Source: Sporosarcina ureae
GTDB lineage: Bacteria > Bacillota > Bacilli > Bacillales_A > Planococcaceae
DNA: 64,000 bases
Reading direction: 5' to 3'
Assembly (NCBI RefSeq): GCF_002082015.1
Contig: NZ_CP015109.1
Span: forward strand, 1,491,001 to 1,555,000
Both the position numbers and the translations under genes were made by a program. Positions 1 through 8,330 of this stretch are shown piece by piece. How positions within the stretch are numbered: the first letter of the stretch is position 1; every line of letters begins with the position of its first letter. Below the pieces are notes generated by a model that did no database searches, was not told the origin of the DNA, and saw only the letters and a list, made by a program, of their open reading frames with translations.

Positions 1-421
1 TTGCGGGACTATAACCCTTTTTCTGCATATCTGGAACTAGTAATGATCCCAGTAAAGCTGTGCTTGCTACACTTGAACCACTAAGCACTGAAAATAAGGT
101 ACCGCTGCCAACTGCAACAATACTTAATCTACCTGGTAAATTTCCAAACCATTTTCCAACTGCATCGAAAACTTTAAAGCCTAACCCAGTTCGAAACATG
201 ATCTCTCCCATTAAAATAAACATAGGAATAGGTAGCAAAGAAAACTTCGAAACTGAAGAAAACATATTTAAAATTAATTGGTTGAGACCAGCTTCCCCAT
301 TCCATAATATGATTACACCGACTATATTAATTGTTAGAAATGAGAATGCAATTGGTAAACCTATCATAAATAAAACAAACATACTGCTAAAAACAAGTAC
401 CAAAACACCCCACCATTCCAT
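1..421 (-). CDS. dctM: TRAP transporter large permease DctM, partial
   Basis: This is the N-terminal part (about 140 residues) of a TRAP-type secondary transporter large membrane subunit; the gene runs off the left edge. The protein starts MEWWGVLVLVF and is strongly hydrophobic, with a segment (PIPMFILMGEIMFRTG) matching the conserved loop also present in the complete DctM at 2919-4208. A good ribosome binding site (TAGGAGG) lies 7 bases upstream of the ATG. It follows the small permease gene at 433-939 by 11 bases, so the two are cotranscribed. The matching solute-binding protein is not in the window and may lie beyond the edge. Substrate is unknown; the context of aromatic catabolism suggests an organic acid. 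Confidence 0.85.
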   Translation of the reverse strand, partial: MEWWGVLVLVFSSMFVLFMIGLPIAFSFLTINIVGVIILWNGEAGLNQLILNMFSSVSKFSLLPIPMFILMGEIMFRTGLGFKVFDAVGKWFGNLPGRLSIVAVGSGTLFSVLSGSSVASTALLGSLLVPDMQKKGYSPA

Positions 422-432
422 CTAATTACCTC

Positions 433-939
433 CTATCTTTTCTCAGTTCGAAATTTAAGTTTATTTATTGCAGATAAGAGATTTCTGATGAATTGTATGA
501 ATACAAATAGAAAACCTATTGGTATTAATACAATGAGCAAAGAGCGGGGTATTTCCAAAATAGTCTCTGTCTTTATATCTCTCATATATAAGTTCCACGT
601 TGCCAATAATCCATATACCGTAATAACCAAAGAAATCAATGCCCCAATGCAAGAATTCAAAATTTCTATCCGTATTCTATTTTTTTCACCAAGTCTATTT
701 ATTAGTAAATCTAATTTAATATGGCCATCCTCTTTCAATAACCAGGCCACGCCAAGAAATGTTAATAGAACTAAAAGATACTCAGAAACTTCTAATATCC
801 AAGGGAATTGGTAGCTGAAAAATTTGGATGAAACAATATCTATAATTATTAACAAACTAATAATGACAATTACAATCCTACCCAATACGGCCATAAAGTT
901 CATGATAGAATCTAAAAGCTTGTTTATTGTCAATAGCAA
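433..939 (-). CDS. dctQ: TRAP transporter small permease DctQ
   Basis: A 168-residue protein with four predicted hydrophobic segments, the normal size and topology of the DctQ small subunit that forms the membrane complex with DctM. The motif GVAWLLKEDGHIKLDLL corresponds to the family's conserved stretch after the second helix. The start is a TTG preceded by GGGGGAG at good spacing; no in-frame ATG with a ribosome binding site is nearer. It is the first gene of the operon continuing into the partial dctM at the left edge. A terminator-like hairpin (1042-1082) separates it from the amidase upstream, so it may have its own promoter. Confidence 0.85.
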   Translation of the reverse strand: MLLTINKLLDSIMNFMAVLGRIVIVIISLLIIIDIVSSKFFSYQFPWILEVSEYLLVLLTFLGVAWLLKEDGHIKLDLLINRLGEKNRIRIEILNSCIGALISLVITVYGLLATWNLYMRDIKTETILEIPRSLLIVLIPIGFLFVFIQFIRNLLSAINKLKFRTEKR

Positions 940-1271
940 ATTTATCTCCCCCTTTACACATCAATTACCTCGCTATGAATAAGTTTAATTAAGCTAGATC
1001 TTTTCACCTATTCATACTACTCCTCACTACAAAAAGATTGAAAAACCTCCTAAATATGTATTGTTTTTAAGAGGTTTTTTAGAGGTTTTTTAGTGAATTA
1101 AGAAAATCTATTCACAATCTTTCGTTTTTTGATGCACTTCAATCTCTCGGAATACTTATGAATTTTCTACATTACAACAAAGCAATAAATCTTGTTAGCA
1201 CAATCAATTAATATTCACTAATTTACCTTCTATCTTCTTAACAAGCGTTATTTATCTCAATTAATTTAACT
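940..1271. other. Intergenic region between amidase and left TRAP operon
   Basis: AT-rich 332-base gap. Apart from the hairpin at 1042-1082, I see no gene, repeat or recognisable operator. A promoter for the left TRAP operon is expected here but no convincing -35/-10 pair was picked out. Confidence 0.4.
1042..1082 (-). terminator. Terminator-like hairpin downstream of the amidase
   Basis: Arms AAAAACCTC and GAGGTTTTT flank an AT-rich loop; an extra GAGGTTTTTT copy follows on the plus strand. Read on the minus strand it lies about 190 bases beyond the amidase stop and ends in a T-rich stretch. The long loop makes it only a moderate candidate. Confidence 0.45.
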
Positions 1272-2681
1272 TTACCCAATATAGTTCCTATTCATTTTCA
1301 AAGCCTGTACCCATTGCTGTGATCGTTCATAGCAGTCCCCAATTTCAAGTATTTTTTTATCAGAAAATGGCTTTCCGATTATTTGAAGCCCAACTGGAAG
1401 TTGCGATTGCGTGAATCCACATGCAACAGAAAGTGCTGGAAAGCCTAAGATATTTGCAAGTGGTGTTTTGCCAAGTGTAAACATATTACTTATTGCCTGT
1501 TCGGGAACCATCGTACCTATCTCAAATGGCGATTGGACGTTTGTCGGTCCGATTAGCCCATCAATTCCACTCATCTGTCTCATCGTATTTTGCACAAAGC
1601 TCTTTCGCGTGCGCTGGGCATTAATATAATCAGTTGCTGAAATATCTCGGCCAAATTGAAACCGGTATTTCAAATCATCTCCGTACAAATCACCATGTTT
1701 CTTTAATAACGGATCATGGAAAGATACGACTTCAGATTGAGCAATAGTTTTCAAACTATTAAGTGCCTCATTAATCCCAGGTAATTCAATTGGAACTATT
1801 TCAGCGCCAAGGAACTTTAATTGATCAAAAGCTTGTTCAATTACATGCCTTACACCTGGATCAATACCCGAAAACATATACGGCTCATAGAAACCTAGTG
1901 TAATCCCTTTCAAATTCTTTAATGAATCTTTGAAATAAGTTACATGATTTTTCTTAACTGAAGAGTCATCTTTTGGATCATAGCCTTTCATAGCCTCAAG
2001 CATAATAGCAGCATCTTTTACAGTTCTTGTCATAGGTCCAACATGGTCAAGCGACCAACTAAATGGAAAGCCCCCATGCCGACTTACTAATCCATAAGTA
2101 GGTTTAAATCCGACCGTTCCACACATAGCTGCAGGTAGCCGAACAGATCCTGCTGTATCTGTCCCAATTGAACCAAAAGCCATCCCTGTAGCTGTTGCAA
2201 CAGCAGAACCCCCACTTGAACCGCCGGGTATCTTTGTCATATCCCAAGGGTTTTTTGTATTTCCGTAATGAGAATTTTCGGTTGTCGCCCCCATAGCAAA
2301 TTCATGAAGATTTGCCTTACCTATAATAATAGCCCCTGCTTCCTTCATTCTTTGAACAGCAGTGGCATCTTCATCAGGTATCCAATTTTGAAAGATTTTT
2401 GACCCCCCTGTTGTACAAACTCCTTCTGTTTGTAACAAATCTTTTACTGCAATAGGAATACCATGTAAAGGTCCACGAATTTCACCATTTTGTAGCTCGT
2501 TTTCAAGTACTTTTGCTTGAATAAGCGCATCCTCTTCCATCACTGTGATAAAAGCTGTTAGGGCAGGATCATACTCATTGATTCGAGCAAGTGTTAATTT
2601 TGTTAATTCTACTGGAGAGACTTTTTTCTTTTGAATCAACGAACTTACTGACTCTATAGTTTCAAATAGAAGTTCACTCAT
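1272..2681 (-). CDS. Amidase signature family hydrolase
   Basis: About 469 residues, normal for the amidase signature family (GatA, AtzE, indole-acetamide hydrolase and relatives), which hydrolyse carboxamides with a Ser-cisSer-Lys triad. The Lys lies in GIPIAVKD, the glycine/serine-rich loop is PGGSSGGSA, and the nucleophile region is GTDTAGSVRLPAA. The open frame extends further upstream, but AAGGAGG sits before two adjacent ATGs (2684 and 2681); 2681 has the better spacing. Its start overlaps the end of a hidden 38-codon ORF (2674-2790). It is last in a long co-directional block containing a Rieske oxygenase, an M19 hydrolase, an SDR and a TRAP transporter. A GatA role in tRNA amidation is unlikely because no gatC or gatB is adjacent. 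Substrate unknown. Confidence 0.9.
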   Translation of the reverse strand: MSELLFETIESVSSLIQKKKVSPVELTKLTLARINEYDPALTAFITVMEEDALIQAKVLENELQNGEIRGPLHGIPIAVKDLLQTEGVCTTGGSKIFQNWIPDEDATAVQRMKEAGAIIIGKANLHEFAMGATTENSHYGNTKNPWDMTKIPGGSSGGSAVATATGMAFGSIGTDTAGSVRLPAAMCGTVGFKPTYGLVSRHGGFPFSWSLDHVGPMTRTVKDAAIMLEAMKGYDPKDDSSVKKNHVTYFKDSLKNLKGITLGFYEPYMFSGIDPGVRHVIEQAFDQLKFLGAEIVPIELPGINEALNSLKTIAQSEVVSFHDPLLKKHGDLYGDDLKYRFQFGRDISATDYINAQRTRKSFVQNTMRQMSGIDGLIGPTNVQSPFEIGTMVPEQAISNMFTLGKTPLANILGFPALSVACGFTQSQLPVGLQIIGKPFSDKKILEIGDCYERSQQWVQALKMNRNYIG

Positions 2682-2790
2682 CATTATCCTCCTTGAAATT
2701 TTCAAGCATAAAAGTAAAAGCAGGTTCACTAGACAAAATTTCTGATTCGTCTATTCCAATAATGTTAATTAAGTAATCATTTAAATTCAC
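2674..2790 (-). CDS. Small acidic protein (38 aa) coupled to the amidase
   Basis: A short reading frame starting with GTG (2790) behind a strong AAAGGAGG site. It encodes an acidic peptide starting MNLNDYLINIIGIDES and ending ENFKEDNDE. Its stop overlaps the amidase start (ATGATGAGTGA), the arrangement of translational coupling. The position is analogous to AtzG or GatC, small partners encoded beside amidase-signature enzymes, but at 38 residues it is shorter than those and I see no clear sequence match. It could equally be a leader peptide that sets amidase expression. The ribosome binding site and overlap are direct observations; function is unknown. Confidence 0.5.
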   Translation of the reverse strand: MNLNDYLINIIGIDESEILSSEPAFTFMLENFKEDNDE

Positions 2791-2918
2791 TTAAAAATCC
2801 TCCTTTCATCAAGTTAGCGATTTCTATGACATGCTAACTTGAATAGGTTTGATTTCATGTATATTCGTGGCATCACTTGTAAAAGACTGAAGATATTTAG
2901 ACTAATAAAGTAACCCTA

Positions 2919-4208
2919 CTATAATAAAAATAATATGATTTGTGGAAACGTAATTAATAGCGCTATAAATGCGACATATGCTACTAGGAAGTATGAAACG
3001 CCCTTAAATACGGTTGTGATTGGTGTCTCCTTGGTTAGTCCTTGTACTACGAAGACATTCACACCAACTGGTGGAGTAATAGCTCCCATACTAGTCACTA
3101 CACAGAGTAGAACCGCAAACCAGATTGGATCATAACCAAGTGCTAATACGGTTGGGTAAAAAATTGGAATGGAGATAATTAAAAATCCTAGTGCATCCAT
3201 GATTGAGCCACCAATGACATAAACAATCAAAATAGCAATTAGCACAAATATTGGTGCGACCGGAAGATTTGTCACCCATTCAGCTACTGTATATGGAAGT
3301 CTTGTAACTGTTAAAAACCTACCGAACACCATAGCTCCTACTACGAGCATTAATACCATTGCAGATGATCGGAGAGTACCTGCCATCGCTTCAAGAAAGT
3401 TTCCTCTTGTCATCTTTCCCATTAATAAGGAAATAACAATTGCACCGAATGCACCGAATGCACCGGATTCAGTCGGTGTGAAAAACCCAAAAAATAAACC
3501 ACCGATAACAAAGACAAATAATCCCGCAACAGGAATAACACCTACCAAAGATAGGAGTCTTTCCCTTATGCTAGATTTTCCACCAGCTGGTCCAAGTGTT
3601 GGTGACTTTGCACAAAGGTAGACAACTGTTGTAATCAAGAGTGTTGTTAAGAAAATACCAGGGATTATACTCGCTACAAATAGTTCCCTGACCGATACTT
3701 CCATTTGTAAGGCAAGAACGATTAGTACTGTACTTGGCGGGATAATAATACCAAGTGTTCCTCCCGTTGCAACGCTTCCGGTACTAAGTGCCTTATCATA
3801 CTTATATTTTTCAAGTTCCGGGAGAGCCATCGTTCCCATTGTTGCAGCCGTTGCTGAATTGGATCCACAGATAGATGCAAACCCTGCACTTGCTAAAATA
3901 GTTGTACTTGCCATTCCACCACGAAAATGTCCAACCCATTTATACGCCGACTCAAACATTTTCTCTGTAATCCCTGTTCTAAACACAATTTCTCCCATTA
4001 AAATATAAAGCGGAATAACACTTAGTGAGTAACTAGAAAACTGATTCCATAAATCAGCGCTTAAAACATTAAATGCCGCCTTAGGTGAGACAGCTACTAT
4101 CAGTCCTATAAAGCCAACAATAAACATCGTAAAACTTATTGGCATCCGTAAAAACATAAATATGAATAATGTCAGGATTCCCAGTATCGCTAAAAGATTC
4201 ATATCCAT
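2919..4208 (-). CDS. dctM: TRAP transporter large permease DctM
   Basis: A 429-residue polytopic membrane protein of the DctM family, the sodium-coupled transport channel of TRAP systems. Diagnostic segments include SVIPLYILMGEIVFRTG near residue 65 and the TPTESGAFGAFGA motif around residue 235. The ATG is preceded by AAGGAGG and starts just after the dctQ stop, so dctQ and dctM are effectively contiguous. It completes a dctP-dctQ-dctM operon (5842 down to 2919), downstream of the IacB-like gene and followed by the small ORF and amidase. The substrate cannot be read from the sequence; co-location implies import of the compound processed by the neighbouring Rieske/M19/SDR enzymes. Confidence 0.92.
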   Translation of the reverse strand: MDMNLLAILGILTLFIFMFLRMPISFTMFIVGFIGLIVAVSPKAAFNVLSADLWNQFSSYSLSVIPLYILMGEIVFRTGITEKMFESAYKWVGHFRGGMASTTILASAGFASICGSNSATAATMGTMALPELEKYKYDKALSTGSVATGGTLGIIIPPSTVLIVLALQMEVSVRELFVASIIPGIFLTTLLITTVVYLCAKSPTLGPAGGKSSIRERLLSLVGVIPVAGLFVFVIGGLFFGFFTPTESGAFGAFGAIVISLLMGKMTRGNFLEAMAGTLRSSAMVLMLVVGAMVFGRFLTVTRLPYTVAEWVTNLPVAPIFVLIAILIVYVIGGSIMDALGFLIISIPIFYPTVLALGYDPIWFAVLLCVVTSMGAITPPVGVNVFVVQGLTKETPITTVFKGVSYFLVAYVAFIALLITFPQIILFLL

Positions 4209-4209
4209 T

Positions 4210-4773
4210 TCAGGATGCCTCCTTCCATAACAAAATTGTTTCCTTCACAATTGCTAAGACTAATCCTATGAATCCAATAGAACTTAAGATTACAATTGGA
4301 TAAAATGAAAATTGTATTGTTTGGGATACTACACCGTTGTCTCCCAGGTTGATACCGAAAAGTAAAAGTTGCCAAGCCGCCATTAGAAAAAAGGAAATGC
4401 TTATAACATTCATAAAGGTATGAATGATTCTCTGTAAAATAGATGGAAACTTATCCAACAACATATCAATATAGACATGTCCTTTATTTAATTGTGTATA
4501 ACCTAGAGCAAAAATACCTGTAACCGCTCCAAGCCAACTGACAATCTCGACTGTTCCTGCAATTGGATCCGAGAACATACGCTTAATAGAATTAAATACA
4601 ATTAATAACATCATCGATATTAAAGCGATGCCAGCAACAACAGCTAGAAATCGGTTTAAATAGTCAGTAGTCTTAATAAACAGGTTTGATGTATTAACTA
4701 CTTTTTCTTGAGGGATGTCTCTTGGGAATGAAGTGCTTTCAATATCGAATTCTATTATTTGCTCGTTTCTCAT
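4210..4773 (-). CDS. dctQ: TRAP transporter small permease DctQ
   Basis: A 187-residue small TRAP subunit with four hydrophobic segments. It carries an N-terminal cytoplasmic extension of about 35 polar residues that the left-edge paralog lacks. The family loop appears as LGYTQLNKGHVYIDMLLDKF. The ATG at 4773 follows GGAGG at 7-base spacing. It lies 28 bases after the dctP stop and abuts dctM, consistent with one transcript. It would form the membrane complex with DctM at 2919-4208. Confidence 0.9.
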   Translation of the reverse strand: MRNEQIIEFDIESTSFPRDIPQEKVVNTSNLFIKTTDYLNRFLAVVAGIALISMMLLIVFNSIKRMFSDPIAGTVEIVSWLGAVTGIFALGYTQLNKGHVYIDMLLDKFPSILQRIIHTFMNVISISFFLMAAWQLLLFGINLGDNGVVSQTIQFSFYPIVILSSIGFIGLVLAIVKETILLWKEAS

Positions 4774-4801
4774 TCTTGAACCTCCATATCTAAGGAATAA
4801 C

Positions 4802-5842
4802 TCAATCAGTGTTATTGTATTTCTCGATTAACCCTTCCATCTCCTCCAAGTACTCTTCTGCTGGAAGACCTTCTTTTTGTACTTCTTCAACAAATTCTTT
4901 TTGCATATCGCTAAGCTTTTTATCCCATTTCTTTTTCTCTTCTTCTGATAATTCAACAACTTCCAACCCCTCGGAATCTATACTCCATTCTAAGGATTCA
5001 CGAACATGATTATCTAAGTAATCTCCAGTAAATTCAGTCATCTCGACATTCAGTTCCTCAATCACTGCTTGAATGTCCTTCGGAAGTGAATCCCACTTAT
5101 TTTTGTTCATGACAGCAATAAATGTATTTAGTGCTAATGGATAGTCTGTAACATATTCAACTATCTCCGCTAATTTTGAATCTTTAAGTATCTCTCTGGA
5201 AGATACATAACCTTCGACAATTCCTGTTTGCAATGCTTCTGGTACTTCCGCTTGAGACATTCCTACAGGTGCAGCTCCAAGTTCCGACATAATTGGCGCA
5301 AGAGCACCAGCTATACGGAGCTGTTTTCCTTTTAAGTCATGTAAAGACTTTATAGGCTTTTTACTTTGTATATATGCTGGTTCAGTAGCAAACGTAGTGA
5401 TGATTTTAAAGTTATCAAGTGCCTCTGGCGGATAATTATTAACAAGTTCAGCAGTTACTTTACTGGCAACAGTTGCATTTTTATATCCAGACGGCATATC
5501 TGATATTGATAAAAGTGGAAATCTACCTGGTTCATACGATGTAGAAGTTAACCCTATATCGGCTGTACCATTTTCTACTCCGTCATACATATTATTGGCT
5601 TCCAATAGAGTTCCACCGGAAAATAAATCAACTTGGACTTTTCCATCTGTTCTATCCTCGAGACGTTTTTTCCACTCTTCCATTTGAACAGCTGGAAATG
5701 TGTTAGGTGGTGCAAAAAAAGCATAACTCAGTTTAATGATCTCCTCATCATTTTTCGTATCTGCTTTCCCTTCATTTCCGCCACATGCAGCCAAAGTAAT
5801 GATCGACAGAAATAAAGACATTGAAATAAGTAACCTTCTCAT
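4802..5842 (-). CDS. dctP: TRAP solute-binding lipoprotein DctP
   Basis: A 346-residue extracytoplasmic binding protein of the DctP family. It opens with a lipoprotein signal peptide (MRRLLISMSLFLS, lipobox LAAC, mature Cys at residue 20), so it is anchored to the outer face of the membrane as expected in a Gram-positive. The central region has the family pattern including the conserved Arg region near LKGKQLRIAG, where the substrate carboxylate is normally bound; this favours a carboxylated ligand. The C-terminus is rich in Glu and Lys. The gene follows the IacB-like ORF by 48 bases and precedes dctQ and dctM. It is distinct in sequence from the plus-strand DctP at 26059. Confidence 0.92.
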   Translation of the reverse strand: MRRLLISMSLFLSIITLAACGGNEGKADTKNDEEIIKLSYAFFAPPNTFPAVQMEEWKKRLEDRTDGKVQVDLFSGGTLLEANNMYDGVENGTADIGLTSTSYEPGRFPLLSISDMPSGYKNATVASKVTAELVNNYPPEALDNFKIITTFATEPAYIQSKKPIKSLHDLKGKQLRIAGALAPIMSELGAAPVGMSQAEVPEALQTGIVEGYVSSREILKDSKLAEIVEYVTDYPLALNTFIAVMNKNKWDSLPKDIQAVIEELNVEMTEFTGDYLDNHVRESLEWSIDSEGLEVVELSEEEKKKWDKKLSDMQKEFVEEVQKEGLPAEEYLEEMEGLIEKYNNTD

Positions 5843-5890
5843 TCTTCCACTCCCCTTTTAAGTAGTACTAGAGAACTTAAACTCGCTTTC

Positions 5891-6256
5891 TTATTGATTT
5901 TCTACTAAGAAAAATGGTCGACCAATTGATGCTTCAAGTCGGAAATATCGATCTATGCCTGCATTGCGAAATGAATGTGTCATATTTGTTACCGTTTGTA
6001 AATCAGGCACATTATATAGGAAGCATGCATGCCAATGGTTGGGTCCAGCGTGCCCAGCCGTTAAAATATCACGATCGAATGTCCCTAATAATTCCGATCC
6101 ATTACTTTCCCATTCTTTTATAATAGATTTTAGTATGGGTAAAAGTTCTTGTTCCTTTTGTTCCTGTGTGGTATCGAACCATCCAGTTGATTCAAACGTA
6201 ATGAAGACTCGTAGTGGATTAGGTATTTGTGGTGCTCCGTGTACAATTTTTTTCAA
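5891..6256 (-). CDS. Small IacB-like protein of unknown function
   Basis: A 121-residue soluble protein without signal peptide. It has the look of a small ferredoxin-like-fold dimer: FDTTQEQKEQELLPILKSI, then LLGTFDRD, HWHACFLYNVPDL and a C-terminal YFRLEASIGRPFF. The spacing of VPDL and EA-IGRP resembles what I recall of IacB, the uncharacterised protein of the indole-3-acetate catabolic cluster, but this is a weak memory-based match. It sits between an SDR gene (32 bases upstream) and dctP, in a block with a Rieske oxygenase, flavin reductase and amidase, all types also present in iac clusters. The gene is credible from its context and full-length frame; function is unknown. Confidence 0.75.
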   Translation of the reverse strand: MKKIVHGAPQIPNPLRVFITFESTGWFDTTQEQKEQELLPILKSIIKEWESNGSELLGTFDRDILTAGHAGPNHWHACFLYNVPDLQTVTNMTHSFRNAGIDRYFRLEASIGRPFFLVENQ

Positions 6257-6288
6257 TTTCTCCAGCTCCTTTTAGTGTATAAACATAC

Positions 6289-7050
6289 TTACCTCATTAA
6301 TAACCCGCCATTAATATCAAACGTAGAACCCGTTATATAACCAGCAGTATCTGATGCAAGGTATGAAACCATGTTGGCAACTTCCTCTGCTTTACCAAAT
6401 CTTTGAACTGGTATACTTTCTTTCATTTTCTCCAATTTACATGAATCAATATTGTCCATTTCAGGAGTCTGAATAGCTGCTGGTGCAACTGCATTAACCG
6501 TGATACCTTGACCAGCCAGTGATCTCGCAAAGGATTTTGTAAGCATAATTTGACCTGCTTTTGAAGCGCAATAATGTGCTCCCGACGTAACCGGACCTGC
6601 TTGTCCCCCAAAAGATGAAATATTAATAATACGACCACTCTTTTGTTGTTTCATTGTATCTAGTACAGCCTGAGAGTAGAAAAATGTCCCCCCAAGATTC
6701 ACTGACAATATTAAATTCCATTCATCCTCTGTAATATTTTCGACAGAAGTTTCTTTTCGAACACCTGCGTTGTTTATTAACACATCAATTCTACCCCAAC
6801 GCTCCATTATCGTTTGTACACTTTCTTTGATTGCGCTTACATTTGATACATCAACAGTAAGAAACATCATTTTAGAAGATTCGTACTGGTTTAATGGATC
6901 CATATTCTTCACTTCATTTAATAATTCTCCATTTACATCAATAAAAACAACATGCTTCCCTTCCAAAAGAAATTTTTGGGCAATGGCAAGACCTAACCCT
7001 TGGGCAGCACCTGTTACAACGACTACTTGATTTACCGCATTTTTTTGCAC
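6289..7050 (-). CDS. Short-chain dehydrogenase/reductase (SDR)
   Basis: A classical SDR of about 253 residues. It shows the cofactor motif TGAAQGLG, NNAG, the active-site Ser (NISS) and the Tyr/Lys pair in HYCASKAG, so an intact NAD(P)-dependent oxidoreductase. The longest frame begins at an ATG at 7074, but the ribosome binding site (ATAGGGGG) lies within it, 8 bases before a GTG at 7050, so GTG is the likelier start. The gene follows the M19 hydrolase by 80 bases and precedes the IacB-like ORF. FabG-type sequences are promiscuous, so the substrate is open; an alcohol or dihydrodiol made by the upstream Rieske oxygenase is a reasonable guess. Confidence 0.88.
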   Translation of the reverse strand: MQKNAVNQVVVVTGAAQGLGLAIAQKFLLEGKHVVFIDVNGELLNEVKNMDPLNQYESSKMMFLTVDVSNVSAIKESVQTIMERWGRIDVLINNAGVRKETSVENITEDEWNLILSVNLGGTFFYSQAVLDTMKQQKSGRIINISSFGGQAGPVTSGAHYCASKAGQIMLTKSFARSLAGQGITVNAVAPAAIQTPEMDNIDSCKLEKMKESIPVQRFGKAEEVANMVSYLASDTAGYITGSTFDINGGLLMR

Positions 7051-7130
7051 AGTTACATTACCCCCTATCTTCATTTAATCAGTTTAGAATTATATACTGC
7101 TAATCACATTTGATGTGTTCTTACGTTACT

Positions 7131-8330
7131 TTAAATTAGTATTTCCTTCATAACTCTCATAGCATTCTGACCAGAAGCTTTAGTGATATCTTCAATTGAG
7201 TAATTCTGTTTTATCATCCAACTAATCATATTCTTTACAGCTTCTACCGGATTTTCAAGTCCTTCAACATAAGGTGATTCTTTAAATACTTCTCCGCTAT
7301 GCGAGGCTGAAATCCCCAATATATCGTCAAATGCATGTTGTAAGGCAACATGATCTCCAAAGAATGTATCTGGGCCAAAACCAACATGATTTATCCCGAC
7401 TAAACCGACAAGATACTCAAAATGTTCCATTACTGATTGTATAGAATGTTTAGGTGAACGTTTTGTTAACGTTGTGTTTGGCGCAGCACAAACCCCGATG
7501 ATGCCACCTTTTTCAGCACACGCTTGTAACACATTATCTGGTTTCATTCTTGGTGTATTCCATAATGCACGTGCTCCTGCATGAGTCATGAAAACAGGGT
7601 CCCGACTTTCTGCAATTACATCTAAACTTGTTTGGTCACCGCAATGAGAAATATCAATTATCATACCTAATGTGTTCATTCTCTCAACCACACGACGTCC
7701 AAAGTTCGTTAATCCACCATCACGTTGCTCAATAAGTCCTGAACCAAGTGTATTTGCCTCGTTATAAGTGATGCCCATACATCGAATACCAAAGCCATAG
7801 AGAATATCTACACGATCTAACTCATTCTCTAAGATGCTTGCCGCTTCTAAAGAAGGCAAAAGTGCCGTTTGTTTCAATTGCTTCGCCTTCGTTAAATCAT
7901 TATAGGACCGTGCAATGAAAACTGTACTTTGACGTTGAATGTCTGCATATCTCATACCTAGTAGATAAATAACATCATCCCACTTCAAACCATTTTTTGA
8001 AGTAATGGTTGCAATACCATCCATAAAATTCTCGAAAATGATATCGATTCCGGATTTCGCAATTCCTTCATAGTGGAAAAAGGTATGTAATTCCCCGCAG
8101 TAAGGCAAAATATCTTCATAATCTTCAGGTACTACAAACCCATGATCTCTTAGTGAAACAATTGGCTTCCCATTCATGATTTCATTTAGCTTATTCTCTT
8201 CTTCTACTGTTAGATGAAGAGAATAAGCAGGAGTACGGTCTAATTCGGTTGCCAAATTATACCGTTTATAGTCCTTGTTTGCTTTTAGATAGCTAAATGA
8301 CGTATATCCCTCGTAATGCTTTATATTCAT
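7131..8330 (-). CDS. M19 (renal dipeptidase family) metallohydrolase
   Basis: A 399-residue protein of the M19 membrane-dipeptidase family without a signal peptide. Conserved metal-site positions recognisable by eye are Glu162 (PSLEAAS), His229 (DISHCGD), His250 (FMTHAGARAL) and an Asp in GFGPD. The usual N-terminal His-x-Asp pair is altered: the region reads RDHGFV (His63), lacking the Asp two residues on. Its ATG overlaps the Rieske oxygenase stop (ATGA), so translation is coupled. A relative lies in the Pseudomonas glycine-betaine catabolism locus, showing that this family can sit beside Rieske oxygenases. It may cleave an amide or C-N bond in the product of the upstream enzyme; a dipeptidase role is doubtful here. 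Confidence 0.85.
   Translation of the reverse strand: MNIKHYEGYTSFSYLKANKDYKRYNLATELDRTPAYSLHLTVEEENKLNEIMNGKPIVSLRDHGFVVPEDYEDILPYCGELHTFFHYEGIAKSGIDIIFENFMDGIATITSKNGLKWDDVIYLLGMRYADIQRQSTVFIARSYNDLTKAKQLKQTALLPSLEAASILENELDRVDILYGFGIRCMGITYNEANTLGSGLIEQRDGGLTNFGRRVVERMNTLGMIIDISHCGDQTSLDVIAESRDPVFMTHAGARALWNTPRMKPDNVLQACAEKGGIIGVCAAPNTTLTKRSPKHSIQSVMEHFEYLVGLVGINHVGFGPDTFFGDHVALQHAFDDILGISASHSGEVFKESPYVEGLENPVEAVKNMISWMIKQNYSIEDITKASGQNAMRVMKEILI

Noticed and set aside
60..425. 121-codon plus-strand ORF
   Set aside because: It is the shadow of the minus-strand dctM fragment, which has a ribosome binding site and a DctM sequence.
1272..2681. GatA subunit of the Glu/Asp-tRNA amidotransferase
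   Set aside because: gatC and gatB are absent and the gene is embedded in a catabolic block.
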